Positions 34,248 to 45,959 are shown, numbered from the stretch's first letter. The stretch is DNA of 64,000 nucleotides from Rhyzopertha dominica (GCA_025024175.1 QCXZ01000137.1:11966001-12030000), one strand, 5' to 3'. Numbers and translations: made by a program. The notes: generated by a model not told the origin, from the letters alone.

Positions 34248-34994
34248 TTTTTCATTTGAACTAGCCTGTTATACATGAGATCACAATTAATGCGAAATAT
34301 AAATTACTTTAGTAATAGATGCAGTTTTAGTGGAAAAGGGTTAGGTCTATGTGGAAAAGTTGCTGCAAAGATGAGGTGGATTTGAACGATCTAGTTCACT
34401 ATAATTGTTCAATGTCGTCAAAACACGAACTAATAGTCTTTTGTTTCAGGTTCTTTTATGTTTTGATTTCTTTGCGTGTAGATGTTCTAATTGTAGTATT
34501 GCATTATAGAGTTGCAAGCCAACTAAGATCTGGATGCATTGCCGTAGGTTTAAATAGATTCGCTTTAGTAATAAAGATTGGATTACAATGAGTGATGATA
34601 GGCCACTCGCGATATATGGAGTTTGAAGCTAGTGTATGTGTGAATAGATCCGCACTAATGAGCAATTCGCGAGTATGCAGAGAGTGGTGTCGAGGGGGTG
34701 ATGTCTATTGTTGGTTTTAGGAAGTTACCGTAGATCTCAGCTTCAATTCCCTAAGAGCAAGAGCGATTGGATACGTCAATATAGGCTACTCCTCGTATAT
34801 TTGATCCGCCAGTAAAGATTAAGAAAGTAAATAGCTGGAGCTTTGAGTTATTAAACTGGACCAGGACATTAATCTGTACTTAGGTAAAGTAACGACTAAA
34901 TATAGAAGCTGGTAATTTAATTAAATGAGCGTTATTTGGTAAAAAAATGTAGTGTTAAAGTATCAAGCAACGATCTGTGAGACTGAATTATGCA

Positions 34995-35089
34995 GAGGGT
35001 TTTACAGCTTGATGGTCGGCCATCGTAAACTATTGTATTCTAAATGAGGGTTTTTACAACCTTATGGTCGGCCGTCCTAAACTATTGGG
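34995..35089 (+). repeat. Two-copy 51-bp direct repeat
   Basis: GAGGGTTTTACAGCTTGATG at 34995 recurs in modified form at 35046. Both copies contain ATGGTCGGCC and TAAACTATTG. Local duplication of no known function. Confidence 0.7.
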
Positions 35090-36559
35090 ATTAGTGGCAC
35101 GCTTCAATGTTCCTAAATGGGCCGTATTCAAAAAAATTTTGTTGGCTAAAATTTTAACTTTTCCACTACAAATTTTTTTAATTTCTTAGTTGTGATAATT
35201 TAGCAATCAATAAAACATAGAAGCTTTTATAACAANTTTTATTTAATGCAGACCTGATGNTGATGATGAAATGAAGGCAGTACCTATTAAAGGAATGGTT
35301 CGCTNATACTGTATACCTTCAGCTCAGTTAAGACTTTCAAAATTTGCATGCAGAAAAAATTATTTGTGACAGCCCATGCGCGATCTTTTACGTATAAGTT
35401 ACTACCTTTTCGTTGCATTTGAACTATCTATATTCCTCAGCTAACTAAACACATCTTGCCCTGTAGCCTTCTGTCGTTTTCCTCCTTGCAAACTTGCGTA
35501 TTGTCCCGGGGCGAAGCGGCTCCTCCTCATTCCTCGACTTCAGATACAGAAGTTGAGCAGGTATGCGTTATTACATAACAAGTGCTCCCTGTAATTTGGT
35601 TCAGCGCAAGTAGTTTGCCGATTTTCGTGTACGCCTTAACAAGCTCGAGTCCGTCGTTCGACCAACGATCCGAACCAAAATTGCCGTTGTGCTCTCTGGA
35701 ATTATTTACGTAGCTCTGAATCAATTTCCTTGATACTGGTGTTATTAGGTTGTCACGCAAGGCCAGCGCACGCACCAAGAAATCCATGCACGCGACTCGT
35801 CTAGGAAAAATCAACCGCATGCCGTTGGCCAGCGAAACGCATAAATCAAACGATTTTATAAACGCACCAATTAAATGTAAAATATGGATCACCATAACGG
35901 GCGATTTTTTTTGGAGTCCTATTAAATTTACTGCCTGTCGAGGTTCACCTGTGTTTTGACGGGAGGATAGGAAAATATTAAAATTAGTAGCGTGCCGCGT
36001 AAATAGGCGGTGTTTGGGCCTTTACCGGCTGCTGTGCCGAAGGTAGACATATTTATTTGGGTAAAACAATGTATATCACAGGAGACCGTTTCTATCTACC
36101 TGCTGCTTCACCTGCCGCTGGTCAGGAACGTGGCATGGGGTTCTGTATTTTTAGGAAATCTTGCTAGTAATGGTATAGTAAACATATCTAAAACGATTTA
36201 CTGGCCTCGTACAGGTCTAGGTTGGATGGTATGTTCAACGTAGGGAATAATGCCCATACTAAATAATCAATATAATAAGCAAACTTCCGGGCACATTTTT
36301 TATAAAACCAGTACCTGCACACCTAAGTGGTAAAGGATGGATACAGCTAAGAATTGGAGCATTCCTATAAATTGAATATATTATTTGTAGTGTCAGGGCC
36401 GACAATAACCGTGAAGCGACGGTACAGCTAAATTGAGATGCTAAGAGAAATAATAAGAAGCAGTAACGAAGTGATCAAGGGCATAAAACACGAAATGAGC
36501 TGTTAAATTTTGTTTGATGCAGTGCACTTAATTTAAAAGATGCTACCGGGTAGCACAAA
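35090..36559. other. Intergenic DNA with a GC-rich block at about 35480-35960
   Basis: Ns at 35236, 35260 and 35305. At 35527-35895 a 122-codon minus-strand frame lies in a GC-rich block. It includes GLELVKAYTKIGKLLALNQ and looks partly protein-like, but it has no clear splice sites and no recognised family. The overlapping plus frame is also open. I treat it as a candidate exon or conserved non-coding block. Nothing else is supported. Confidence 0.25.
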
Positions 36560-37354
36560 AGTAGGCCTCTGATGAGACTTCTGTATCACTCATTTGCATA
36601 TTAGCCAGTAGGGGGCGTTTGAGGGCGCAAACTTACGCATTTGCATATTAGCCCAATCGAGCGTAATAGCGATCAAAATTTTTTAATTTTTCGATTATTT
36701 TGCTGAATGTGACGGGATGAGAAATATAATTAGAATTTGCATGTTGATAAATAGTAACTTATTATTAAAAAAAATGATTTGAATTTGCATGTTGATAAAT
36801 AGATGCATTCATTTTCCCCGGATTAAGGATTTAATATTGCTGCTATATTGAAATTAATACTTTTTGAGTTGTTTATAGCCAGTAGGGGGCGTTTGAGGGC
36901 GCAAAATTACGCATTTGCATATTAGTCCAATCGAGCATGTGTGTAATTCGCGATCAAAAATTTTTTTAATTTTCGATTATTTTTGCTGAATGTGACGGGA
37001 TGAGAAATATGACGTTCATACGGTTATTTTTATTCGACTTTTGTTGAATTCGGTGTGATGGAATGAGATGTGAACTGTGACTGACATTTGTATTTTATAG
37101 CAGCATGTTTCTGACTGAGGCTTTTACGCCCTAATGAGATGGGGGACAGACAATATCAGCGAAGGTGGGTTGCTGATGTGTAATTGATATGAAATATTTA
37201 TTTGCTATTACCACGTATTGCTATTGTATATATATGCATGGCGATATGACCGATGTACTCCTAACCATTGTTATGATGGTGGGGGTTGGTACCGCGGTCC
37301 ACGCTCTATATATAGGCAACCCCCAGGACAGGGGTAGGCGGGATTTTTTTACTA

Positions 37355-37427
37355 TGCCGAATGCTGGATTTGAACCCGCTACCTCCGGTATGGCAGTCCA
37401 ACACCTTACCGCTGCGCCAAACGCAAA
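37355..37427 (-). repeat. tRNA-Gly-like segment inside the repeat element
   Basis: On the minus strand, TGGCGCAGCGGT matches box A and GGGTTCAAATCC matches box B. A seven-base loop CTGCCAT would put GCC (Gly) in the anticodon position. The anticodon and acceptor stems contain mismatches, so this is a tRNA-derived segment of the repeat and probably not a functional tRNA gene. Confidence 0.5.
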
Positions 37428-37662
37428 CTTACCTAACGGCCGTTATTCTTGTGTATTTAAGAGTAGGGCCACTCATCAATTTATCATTTTTAAACTGAGA
37501 TGGGATATTAGGTAAAACTTACCGCTAAGTCCGCTTAGGGAGCACATTTTGACAGTAAATGGTTAATAATTACCTATGCCCATGTTTTTCTATGGTTATA
37601 TACTATTTTTTTTTGTCATATTTCATACAATGGATTTTCGTTGTGGCCAGCTGGAGGGTTTC

Positions 37663-38525
37663 AATGATTATCAGTTATCTGGAATAAGAATAAACAAATT
37701 AATATTAAGAGTATTCATAGATTTGAACCGTGATTATGTGGCAAAAACGTCAAATAACGGTTACAGCGCGACTTAATTGAGCTAAATAACTGTCATTTCA
37801 CAACCTAGGCTAATCCACAGCAGGTTTGCGACTTCTTAATTAAATGCACTAAATAAGAATCTAAAGCCACCAGCATGCAATGATTATCAGTTATCTGGAA
37901 TAAGAATAAACAAATTAATATTAAGAGTATCCATAGATATGAACCGTGATTTTGTGGCAAAAACATCAAATAACGTTTACAGCACGGCTTAATTGAGCTA
38001 AATAATTGTCATTTCACAACCTAGGCTAATCCACAGCAGGTTTACGATTTCTTTAAAAATGCACTAGATAAGAAATTAAAGCCACTAGCATGCAATAATT
38101 ATCAGTTATCTGGAATGAGAATAAACAAATTAATACTAAGAGTATTCCTAGATTTGAACCGTGATTTTGTGGCAAAAACGTCAAATAACGGTTACAGCAC
38201 GACTTAATTGAGCTAAATAACTGTCATTTCACAACCTAGGCTAATCCACAGCAGGTGTGCGATTTCTTAAAAAAATGCACTAAATAAGAAACTAAAGCCA
38301 CCAGCACACAATGATTATCAGTTATCTGGAAATAAGGATAAACAAACTAATATTAAGAGTATTAATAGATTTAAGCCGTGATTGTGTGGCAAAAACATCA
38401 AATAAAGGTTACACCACGACTTAATAGAGCTAAATAACTGTCATTTCACAACCTAGGCTAATCCACAGCAGGTTTGCGATTCCATTAAAAAAATGTACTA
38501 AATATGAAACTAAAGCCAGCAGCAT
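37663..38525 (+). repeat. Four-copy 216-bp tandem array
   Basis: Units start at 37663, 37879, 38094 and 38310, each with GATTATCAGTTATCTGGAA, then CACAACCTAGGCTAATCCAC. Divergence between units is a few per cent to about ten per cent by eye. Copies of the first unit continue into the assembly gap at the second locus. Confidence 0.9.
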
Positions 38526-39957
38526 GTGAATACATAATGTAAACTCTGACTTCAGATAGCTAAGCAAAACGGTGAATATAAGTTTAAAATTATTAAACTA
38601 GCATAAATCTACGACTGTTAGTTAACTCTGTTTGTATAAAAGAATAGATTTCAAGTGATTGAAGTTATATTAGAATAAATGAAATACTTGCTACTAGGTC
38701 TATTGAGAGTCATAGAAGGAACAAGCTGAAGACCAAAACATACACGGTAAGAATGTGTTTAAGGCAGGTAAACTAATAAAAAACACACTATACTTCGTTG
38801 TATATCGTGATTTTCCTTTTTAATTAGTTTATGCATGCTGATTGTAATGAATAATGTTAAAATTGTCAGCTTTTTTTAACTAATTCTGTTCATCGAAAAG
38901 CATATATTTCATGTAATTGTAATTAAATTGAAATAATATAATTAATTGACTTTTGTTGGTACTTTATTAAATATAACTCGCTTGTCAGTTATCAATCTTG
39001 TAGGTTGAGAAGTTGCTTGTTACCGTCATCTATCATAGCATACAGGGTATTTGATGTAATAAATAACAATCAGCTACATGCTACTAGACTAGCAAAAATC
39101 TATGATTTCCTAAAACCACCCTCGTACTCCATATGTCGTGAACGTAGTCAATTCTGTTTATATAAAAGAATGGATTTCAAGCGATTGAAGTAGAATTAGA
39201 ATAAACGAAATTGTGTTTTCACAGCATATGTAACGTTTTAAATATATATAAAAAATTGGCGTGTTTTTTCATTATTTTTGCACTAGATTACTTAAATTAT
39301 GCCACTACATGCTTTTTTTTCTCTAAAATGAGCAATACTCGTACGCTTAATTTGGAAAAATACTTGATGCTGTGTATGTTGATAATCATAAATGGAGCAA
39401 GCTGATGAAGCACGGTAAAAATGCGTTTAAGACAACTAGACTACTGAAAAATATACTATGTCGTACTTCGTTGTATATCGTGAATTCCCCTTTTTATTAG
39501 TTTCTGCGTGTTAATTATATTAAATAATGTTAAAATTGCCTGCTTTTTAACTAACTCTGTTCGTCTAAAAGCATATATTTCTTGCGATTGAAGTAATGTA
39601 CTTAAATGAGTATTGTTTGGGCTTTAATAAATATAACTAGCATTTATTATATGTTGAGAAGTTGCTTATTACCGTCATCTATCATAGCATTTAGGGTAAT
39701 TGACAAATAGAAAAATGACGCGGTTTCGTTGTTTATCTTCCTAACACTTGCTTATTTAAATTATGACGCAGCATACTTTTTGTCTAATTAGCAGTACATA
39801 TGTCTCTAAGTAATAACAAGAAGCAAATTGAGAGAGCAGAAGCAAACAGTCGATCAGGAACGATGAAAATGTGTTTAAAAGAACTAAACTACTCGAAAAT
39901 CTACTTCATGATGTGTTATGAATAGTCTCATCAACTAGCAATCGGTATTGACATTGA
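38526..39957. repeat. Diverged long-period tandem repeats
   Basis: Recurring segments show a long period of about 650 bp: GTTGAGAAGTTGCTTRTTAC at about 39004 and 39655; CTTCGTTGTATATCGTGA at about 38793 and 39466; CACGGTAARAATGYGTTTAA at about 38743 and 39411. Copies are degenerate. The BEL/Pao element has inserted at the right end of this array, and weak continuation is visible at 46163 onwards. Confidence 0.55.
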
Positions 39958-39962
39958 CTAAT

Positions 39963-40160
39963 TGTGCGTTTAAATGATACGCAGCTACTTCTTGGTAGAA
40001 CTTTATTCGCGGGCAAGGATAACAAGGAAAACGACAAAACGAACTTCGTATAAGTGGACTGTAACTTCAATGTCAATTATATTGTGACTTTTTTCCGTCC
40101 CCGCTTACTCCATATTTTCGTCTTGCAAAATTCGCCACGCACATCCTCCAGTCACGCACA
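39963..40160 (-). repeat. 3' LTR of the BEL/Pao element
   Basis: 198 bp, identical to 45960-46157. A polyadenylation signal on the minus strand (AATAAA) corresponds to TTTATT at 40002-40007. Confidence 0.92.
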
Positions 40161-40363
40161 TCCTCCCCCCTTTGACAGTATGTCAACATATTGGTAATCA
40201 CACGTGACTTTTACAAAATACATTAAATGAGTAAAGAAATTGCCTTTACAGGTATTACAAAACAGAAAGTAAACAAAATACAAGTAGATATTAGGACCAA
40301 AGGCCATATCATTATTAACTTTCCATGCGCAAACTCATTTCACAAAAACGAATTGCTCTGCTT

Positions 40364-41773
40364 TTATTCGCGCACTTCACTTTTCTCTCTTTCGCTGTCT
40401 TCCTCTTCAATAGGCAGAGGAGCGAGATGCCGGATAGATCTCTTATAGATCCCCTGGTTGGTACGGACTGACGCTACCCTTGGAAGACCGTCAGGTCCCG
40501 GAAACAGTTCCATAATACGGCCAATTTTCCACACCAAAGGTGGAGATTCTTCTTGGATTAAAACCAGATCACCTATCTTCAGTGTTTTTTCGGCTTTCTG
40601 ATGCCATTTTGGGCGTTGTTGCATCTGGGAAACCACTTCTCCGTAAAACCGCTTCCAGAAGAGTTGCTTCATTTTTTGTATCCGCTGCCAATGGTTTAGC
40701 CGGTTTAACTGTATATCTTTCAAATCCCTTTCAGGTATGTTCATTAGCGATTCCCCAATAAGAAAATGAGCCGGTGTGAGAGCTTCATAGTCTGTGATGT
40801 CGTTACTTAGGGCAGTCAGCGGTCGTGAATTAACGACTGCCTCTATCTGGCTTAGTAAAGTCGATGCTTCCTCAAAAGTTAATAGTGCATTCGTGGTCAC
40901 GCGTTTAAAGTGAAACTTCACCGATTTTACTAATCGTTCCCAAATGCCTCCGAAATTGGGTGCTTTTGGCGGGATAAAGTGCCACGATATATTATACTGC
41001 GATAGGAACGGATCAAGTTCGGAGCGAGTTCTATCACTCTGAAGAAATTTAAAAAATTCTTTGCATTCAGCTTTTGCGCCAACAAATGTTTTTGCATTAT
41101 CGCAGTATATAACTGACACATAACCTCTTCTAGCTATTAATCGTTTTAAAGAATTAACAAAACATTCTGAAGTCATATCACTAACGAGCTCTAAATGTAC
41201 GGCACGAGTAACTAAGCAAACGAATAAAGCTACCCAAACCTTTACAGACCTTTTCGAACGCTTATTGCCTTCTTTTAAGTAAATTGGCCCAAGATAATCG
41301 ACTCCGATTTTTAGGAAGGGACGACAGGGTTCAATTCGATCTTTTGGCAAATCACCCATCTTTTGTTGTAACATCTTGGGGGCCACGCGGAAGCATCGTA
41401 TACATGAATGTATAATTTTTTTGATTTCATTTTTTGCCCTCAAAGGCCAGTACTTCGTTCTCAATGATGCAAGAGTCTGGGAAGGTCCCGCATGTAATAA
41501 AGATAAATGTTCTTTAATTATCAACAATTTGGTGACGTGATGCTTAGCTGGCAAAATTATCGGATGCCTGTGCGAGTAAGGCAATGATGATATGTTTCTC
41601 AATCTACCTCCTACTCTTAATATACCTGAATTATCTAAAAAAGGATCCAACCTAAGAATTCTGCTCGTGTTTAAACAATTTTGACCCTTTTGGAGATTAT
41701 CGATTTCGGTTTTAAACTCTTGCCTTTGTATCATTTTTATAATGACGTCATGTGCCTGCGTTAGTTCCTTCAC
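40364..41773 (-). CDS. pol: Integrase part of BEL/Pao pol
   Basis: Residue numbers run from the first codon at 41773, which is a GTG and not a true start. The same frame extends upstream to the break at 41820-41824. It contains the zinc-binding HHCC domain (HAGPSQTLASLR, then CIRCFRV). The DDE core of integrase follows (IGVDYLGPI, IYCDNAKTFVGA, FGGIWERLVKSVK). The C-terminal BEL-specific domain comes last (TPAHFLIGESL, LVWKIGRIMELFPG). All three acidic catalytic residues are present. This part would insert the DNA copy and cannot be made separately, because no ATG suits it. It ends 204 bases before the LTR. Confidence 0.88.
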   Translation of the reverse strand: MKELTQAHDVIIKMIQRQEFKTEIDNLQKGQNCLNTSRILRLDPFLDNSGILRVGGRLRNISSLPYSHRHPIILPAKHHVTKLLIIKEHLSLLHAGPSQTLASLRTKYWPLRAKNEIKKIIHSCIRCFRVAPKMLQQKMGDLPKDRIEPCRPFLKIGVDYLGPIYLKEGNKRSKRSVKVWVALFVCLVTRAVHLELVSDMTSECFVNSLKRLIARRGYVSVIYCDNAKTFVGAKAECKEFFKFLQSDRTRSELDPFLSQYNISWHFIPPKAPNFGGIWERLVKSVKFHFKRVTTNALLTFEEASTLLSQIEAVVNSRPLTALSNDITDYEALTPAHFLIGESLMNIPERDLKDIQLNRLNHWQRIQKMKQLFWKRFYGEVVSQMQQRPKWHQKAEKTLKIGDLVLIQEESPPLVWKIGRIMELFPGPDGLPRVASVRTNQGIYKRSIRHLAPLPIEEEDSEREKSEVRE

Positions 41774-41813
41774 TGAAAGATATTTATCAACATAACGTAC
41801 ATTATCGTTTGAT

Positions 41814-44690
41814 CTAGCATTTTTGACAAACTCTCAAAACGTATGCGAATACTCGCTGTATCTTTAAGAAAGATGAGAATCTCGTTAAATCTATCGATTC
41901 AGCATTACTTATCACCGTTAAAGCTACTTTTCGTTTTTCGGGCAAATCTTCTGAAGGCGAAAGTGATTTCAGGGGCCACTCCTGCACATCTTTTAACAAA
42001 TATTCGGGACCGTGCCAATACAAATCATAATTAATGAAATCTTTGACAAATGCGCCCCGTGATAACAAATCTGCAGGATTAAGGGCTGTTTCCACGTGAT
42101 ACCAATCCGAACTGTCGCTTAAATTCTGAATTTGAGCAATGCGATTTGCAACAAAGATTTGCCACAAGTTAGCTTCTGATTTAATATAATGCAGGACAAT
42201 GGTTGAGTCCGAGAAGAAATATTTTTTATGAATTTTAATATTTAGAACGCGCGAAACTTTGTCCATTAATGTTGCAGCCAAAACTGCAGCGCATAATTCT
42301 AAACGCGGCAAAGTTAAGACCTTAGTGGGACTTACTCGTGTTTTCGCACAAAGAAGACTGGTTTTTATTTTACCTTCTCTATCTTTACATCTGAGATAAA
42401 TGGCAGCACCATATGCCTTCAGTGATGCGTCGCAAAATGCAATTAATTCATTTTCACACTCGGGAGTCGGTATAATTTTTCGCCGTACCTCTACATTATT
42501 CAATAAATCCAATTCGAGAAGGTACTTTTCCCAGGCTGATTTAATAGACGCTGGGACCTCATCGTCCCAACCTAACCTAAGTGACCAGAGGCTTTGCATT
42601 ATAATTTTAGCCTTAATGATAACTGGAGAAATTAGACCTAGTGGGTCATACAATTTAGCTATGGAGCTAAGTATCATGCGTTTTGTTAGCTTGTCTGGAA
42701 TCATTGGTTTATTTACTTTGAACGTTAACGTGTCAGCATTAGGCTTCCACCATAGACCGAGCACTTTGGCCCTATCTGGATTTTCAAAATCTAACGTAAC
42801 TGCGGGATTCATTACTGCACTGATGGTTTCGGATGTGGAAGGGAGGACATGTTTATCATTACTAGCCCATTTGGCTAAACTAAAGCCGTGTCTATTTAAT
42901 ACTGATATTAAATTATCACGTAATGTAACCGTCGCTCTTACCTCATTCGCTCCACTTAGAATGTCATCCATAAATATGTCGTTCTTTAGGGTATTGCTGA
43001 CCTCCGGATGTTTTTCAAAACATTCATCCGCTATCTGCCTTACACATCTCATAGCTGTGTAGGGAGAGTTAGTTAACCCGAACACCAATCTAGTTATTCG
43101 GTATTGTTTTATTTCCTCGTCTTCGGAATTTCTCCAAAGTATGCGTTGGAAGTCTCTATGGGACTGGTCTACTTTAATTTGCAAGAACATTTTCTCCATA
43201 TCGCAAGACATAACAACCTGATGTGTGCGAAACCGTATTAGTATGTCAAACAAATCGTTCTGTAAATTAGGACCTGTCATTAAGATATCGTTTAAACTTA
43301 GACCATTACTAGACTTTGCAGAACCATCGTAGACGATTCTAAGCTTAGCAGTTTCTGCTGTCTTCTTAAATACGCCAGAATGAGGTAGGAAGAAAACTGA
43401 ATCTTTTTGTATCTCCTTCTCCGGAACCTCTTCTATGATACCCGATTTAATAAGATCGAGGAATGAATCTGAATAAATTCTTTTAAACTCCGGACTTTTC
43501 CTGAATTTGGATTCTAGCGAAATAAACCGCCTCAATGCAGGTTTTAGTGAATCGCCCAGTTTAATGTTCCCATCTTTGAAGGGCAACTTTATTACAAACC
43601 GGCCGTCGGAACTGTCGTATTGAAACGTTTCCAGAAATTGTTTCTCACAGTTGATATCTTCTGTTGACCATCTCTGATTTATTCCCGGCAATTCTTCCTG
43701 TTTCCAAAACCTTTCCATTAAATCTTTGATTTCTTCGTCATCAGATCTATCAATACTGACGGCTTTATTACACGTAAACCTGGCATTATTTCGATTTTGG
43801 CCATACGCGCCTCCTACTATCCACCCTAACAGTGTTTCGGAAAGAAACAGATTGGGTTCTGCGAGCTTGATCCTTTCGGTGCAAATAATGCTCCAAAATA
43901 TTTCAGCGTTAAGAATTAAGTCTACTGGAGACCTAATGTTGAACTGAGGATCCGCTAGACATACATTCGGAACTTGAAATTTCGAAGCTTCGAACGATGC
44001 CGTTGGTAAATCTACAGTTACGCAGTCTGTAACATAACACCGAATTTTTGTTGAAAATGGGCTGTGGACAGATTTAATTTCTACATCCACTGATTCGGAA
44101 ATACGATTGCAGGTGCCACTTACTCCCCAGATCGACATTTTAACTGCATTTGCTTTCAAACCAAGCCTTTTTACCATATTTTCTGAAAGAAGGTTCAGCT
44201 GTGATCCTACATCCAACAAGCATCTACATTCAAGCCAGTTTTCTTCTGAATCTCCTACTAATACTACCGCTGTGGATAGTATTACGTTGGGTTCAAACTT
44301 TTGCAGACATGCATTTAATGTAAGTGAATTAGACTGTGCTTCTGGAGACTGAGATGTTGATGGAACAACTTCTGGGGGAGCAGAATTGTCCTGATGTAGT
44401 AAGGTATGATGACTGTTTTTTCCACAAATTTTACATGGAGTCATAGCTTTACATTCAGACGCCTGATGGTTATCGCGGAAACAATTAATACATAACTTTC
44501 GTTTTTCTATTTGACTACGTCTTGCAGGAACGCTTAACGCTAAAAATTCCTGACATTTTGTTATTACATGCCGCTGTTTGCAAAAACGACATACGAGTTT
44601 TGCTGAAATCACCTGGTGAACTACCTTATGGTGTGTTGAAGATTGTTGCTGTTTAACAGGTTTATAAATATTATTATTAGTATAGGGTTT
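41814..44690 (-). CDS. pol: Protease-RT-RNase H part of BEL/Pao pol
   Basis: The frame is open from 44690 to the stop at 41814. Near its start are Cys/His knuckles (CRFCKQRH, CINCFRDNHQASEC, CKICGKNSHHTLLH). The retropepsin-like domain of BEL elements follows, with DVGSQLNLLSE replacing the usual DTG/DSG. The RT has SCDMEKMFLQIKVD and catalytic FMDDILSGA, and the RNase H has IAFCDASLKAYGAAI. Upstream it should join Gag, but a one-base offset in the T6 run at 44695-44700 separates them. At its end a second offset (41820-41824) puts a stop before the integrase region. Domain content matches the usual BEL/Pao polyprotein. Confidence 0.88.
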   Translation of the reverse strand, partial: KPYTNNNIYKPVKQQQSSTHHKVVHQVISAKLVCRFCKQRHVITKCQEFLALSVPARRSQIEKRKLCINCFRDNHQASECKAMTPCKICGKNSHHTLLHQDNSAPPEVVPSTSQSPEAQSNSLTLNACLQKFEPNVILSTAVVLVGDSEENWLECRCLLDVGSQLNLLSENMVKRLGLKANAVKMSIWGVSGTCNRISESVDVEIKSVHSPFSTKIRCYVTDCVTVDLPTASFEASKFQVPNVCLADPQFNIRSPVDLILNAEIFWSIICTERIKLAEPNLFLSETLLGWIVGGAYGQNRNNARFTCNKAVSIDRSDDEEIKDLMERFWKQEELPGINQRWSTEDINCEKQFLETFQYDSSDGRFVIKLPFKDGNIKLGDSLKPALRRFISLESKFRKSPEFKRIYSDSFLDLIKSGIIEEVPEKEIQKDSVFFLPHSGVFKKTAETAKLRIVYDGSAKSSNGLSLNDILMTGPNLQNDLFDILIRFRTHQVVMSCDMEKMFLQIKVDQSHRDFQRILWRNSEDEEIKQYRITRLVFGLTNSPYTAMRCVRQIADECFEKHPEVSNTLKNDIFMDDILSGANEVRATVTLRDNLISVLNRHGFSLAKWASNDKHVLPSTSETISAVMNPAVTLDFENPDRAKVLGLWWKPNADTLTFKVNKPMIPDKLTKRMILSSIAKLYDPLGLISPVIIKAKIIMQSLWSLRLGWDDEVPASIKSAWEKYLLELDLLNNVEVRRKIIPTPECENELIAFCDASLKAYGAAIYLRCKDREGKIKTSLLCAKTRVSPTKVLTLPRLELCAAVLAATLMDKVSRVLNIKIHKKYFFSDSTIVLHYIKSEANLWQIFVANRIAQIQNLSDSSDWYHVETALNPADLLSRGAFVKDFINYDLYWHGPEYLLKDVQEWPLKSLSPSEDLPEKRKVALTVISNAESIDLTRFSSFLKIQRVFAYVLRVCQKC

Positions 44691-44691
44691 A

Positions 44692-45601
44692 TTATTTTTT
44701 GCCTTCCTGTAGCATCGATTCTAACATAATACACTTTTTCTCTAGAAAATCTGTTAATTCCTTACGAGTTGGAAGAGTTGTCCCTAATGTATTTTCAAAT
44801 TCGCGTTTGGTGTTGTAATCCAATTTAGTATATATTATAGCGTTCACGAATGCATCACAAGAATCTACAGGTATATTCAGTACCTTTAATGCTTCGATAT
44901 TTGCTATAATGTCATCGATTAGTTTGCGCAACGCGTCAGATGAAGCTTTACTTATTTCAGGAGTATTCATTATCGCTTGCACATGACTTTGAATGATTAG
45001 GCGTTCGTTTTTATATCTTTTTGTAATAAAGACCACGCCGACGTATAATTAGCATCCGAAATAGTTAAGGAATCAATACAGCGACTAGCTTCTCCTTTTA
45101 GACAAGATTTCAAGTAATGAAATTTCTGGCAATTATTTAAACTCTTATTTTCTTGGATTAAACTGTTAAAAGCATCATAAAAGGGTAACCATTCCCTGTA
45201 TGAGCCACTGAATTTTGGTAAACTTATTTCAGGTAATCGCACCTTTTGATGGGGTTCAGCTTGGGTATTAGTATTCAATGACACTTGATCTTGAGGTACA
45301 ATTGCTGCCGCAATAAACGTTTGCATCTGACTACGAACTTTATACCAAAGTGAATTAAACGCTGTCACATCCTTGTAATCGGGCGTGTAGTCTGACTCTT
45401 TTCTATTTTATTTTCAATGATTTCGAGGCTTAAGCGTTCGAAATCGTCTTTTATGCGAGGCATATCATCGTACCTGTTCTGAATTTCACAGATATTATCA
45501 CCTGTCTCGAAGTGTTCTACAAATTCTTTTATGTTTTCCAATTGTTCGGTATACAACTGGCGCCGTGCTAGTAACAATTTGGTTACCGCGTTCGAAGGCA
45601 T
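44692..45601 (-). CDS. gag: Gag region of the BEL/Pao element, in three frames
   Basis: The likely start is the ATG at 45601 (MPSNAVTKLLL, context CAAAATGCC). The protein-like reading runs 45601-45365, then 45368-44997, then 45036-44692, with one-base offsets at the G3 run 45381-45383 and the T5 run 45018-45022. The middle piece has the conserved BEL Gag segment LPEISLPKFSGSYREWLPFY. The last piece is helical and acidic and ends at a TAA in 44692-44694. The rest of Gag, including the knuckles, lies in the next frame. Each offset is a single base in a homopolymer, so the breaks may be assembly errors and not true decay. Confidence 0.8.
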
Positions 45602-45940
45602 TTTGGACTGACTGGCAAGACCGGAAATATTGCAACAAATCTAACTCAGTTTACGAGGCGAACTGAAACAGTTTACGAACCGAACAGAGCTAATTTGACT
45701 AAACAAATTTCGGTAATGCACTATCTTTGTTCTTTGAAAGCATAGTATGACTAAGTGTACCGACCTTATGACAGTTTATTACTGGATTTGTGGTACTTGC
45801 TGACTGCGTTTCTTTCGTCGTTTTCTACCTTGACTGCCTGCCCTTTAAACCTTTGATCGCTTGATCTTGGAAGTCTGTGTCCACTCCGTTGGCGGCGAAT
45901 CACAACTTCACTTGGTTGATCGATACTCAGGTTACCCAAA

Positions 45941-45957
45941 TCCGGCTCGAAGGACCA
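45941..45957 (-). promoter_or_regulatory. Primer-binding site of the BEL/Pao element
   Basis: TGGTCCTTCGAGCCGGA on the minus strand, two bases inside the 5' LTR. Its TGG start would pair with a tRNA CCA end. The primer tRNA is not assigned. Confidence 0.6.
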
Positions 45958-45959
45958 AA

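Larger units (their letters stand above)
36560..38525 (+). mobile_element. Unclassified repeat element, complete-looking copy
   Basis: It starts at AGTAGGCCTCTGATGAG and ends after a tandem array. Blocks in order: a duplicated module (about 36591-36735 and 36873-37015, each with CCAGTAGGGGGCG and TTTGCATATTAG); a unique part; a minus-strand tRNA-like segment (37355-37427) beside a GGGGGTTG/CAACCCCC hairpin; and a 216-bp tandem array (37663-38525). A near-identical inverted copy is at 48532-49786. It has no transposase or RT frame. Two short frames that recur in both copies are non-coding repeat sequence. A non-autonomous helitron-like or SINE-composite element is possible, but I see no diagnostic ends. 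Confidence 0.7.

Noticed and set aside
37189..37515. 108-codon frame repeated at 48831-49157
   Set aside because: It crosses the tRNA-like segment and hairpin of the repeat element (its GFEPATSG part is translated box B). Its recurrence reflects the repeat, not a gene.
42400..43062. 220-codon plus-strand frame
   Set aside because: Antisense shadow of the RT/RNase H region of the BEL/Pao pol. It has no features of its own.
44692..45368. Programmed frameshifting in the BEL/Pao gag
   Set aside because: Four offsets, of which two need a base lost and two a base gained, cannot all be programmed. Homopolymer indels explain them better.
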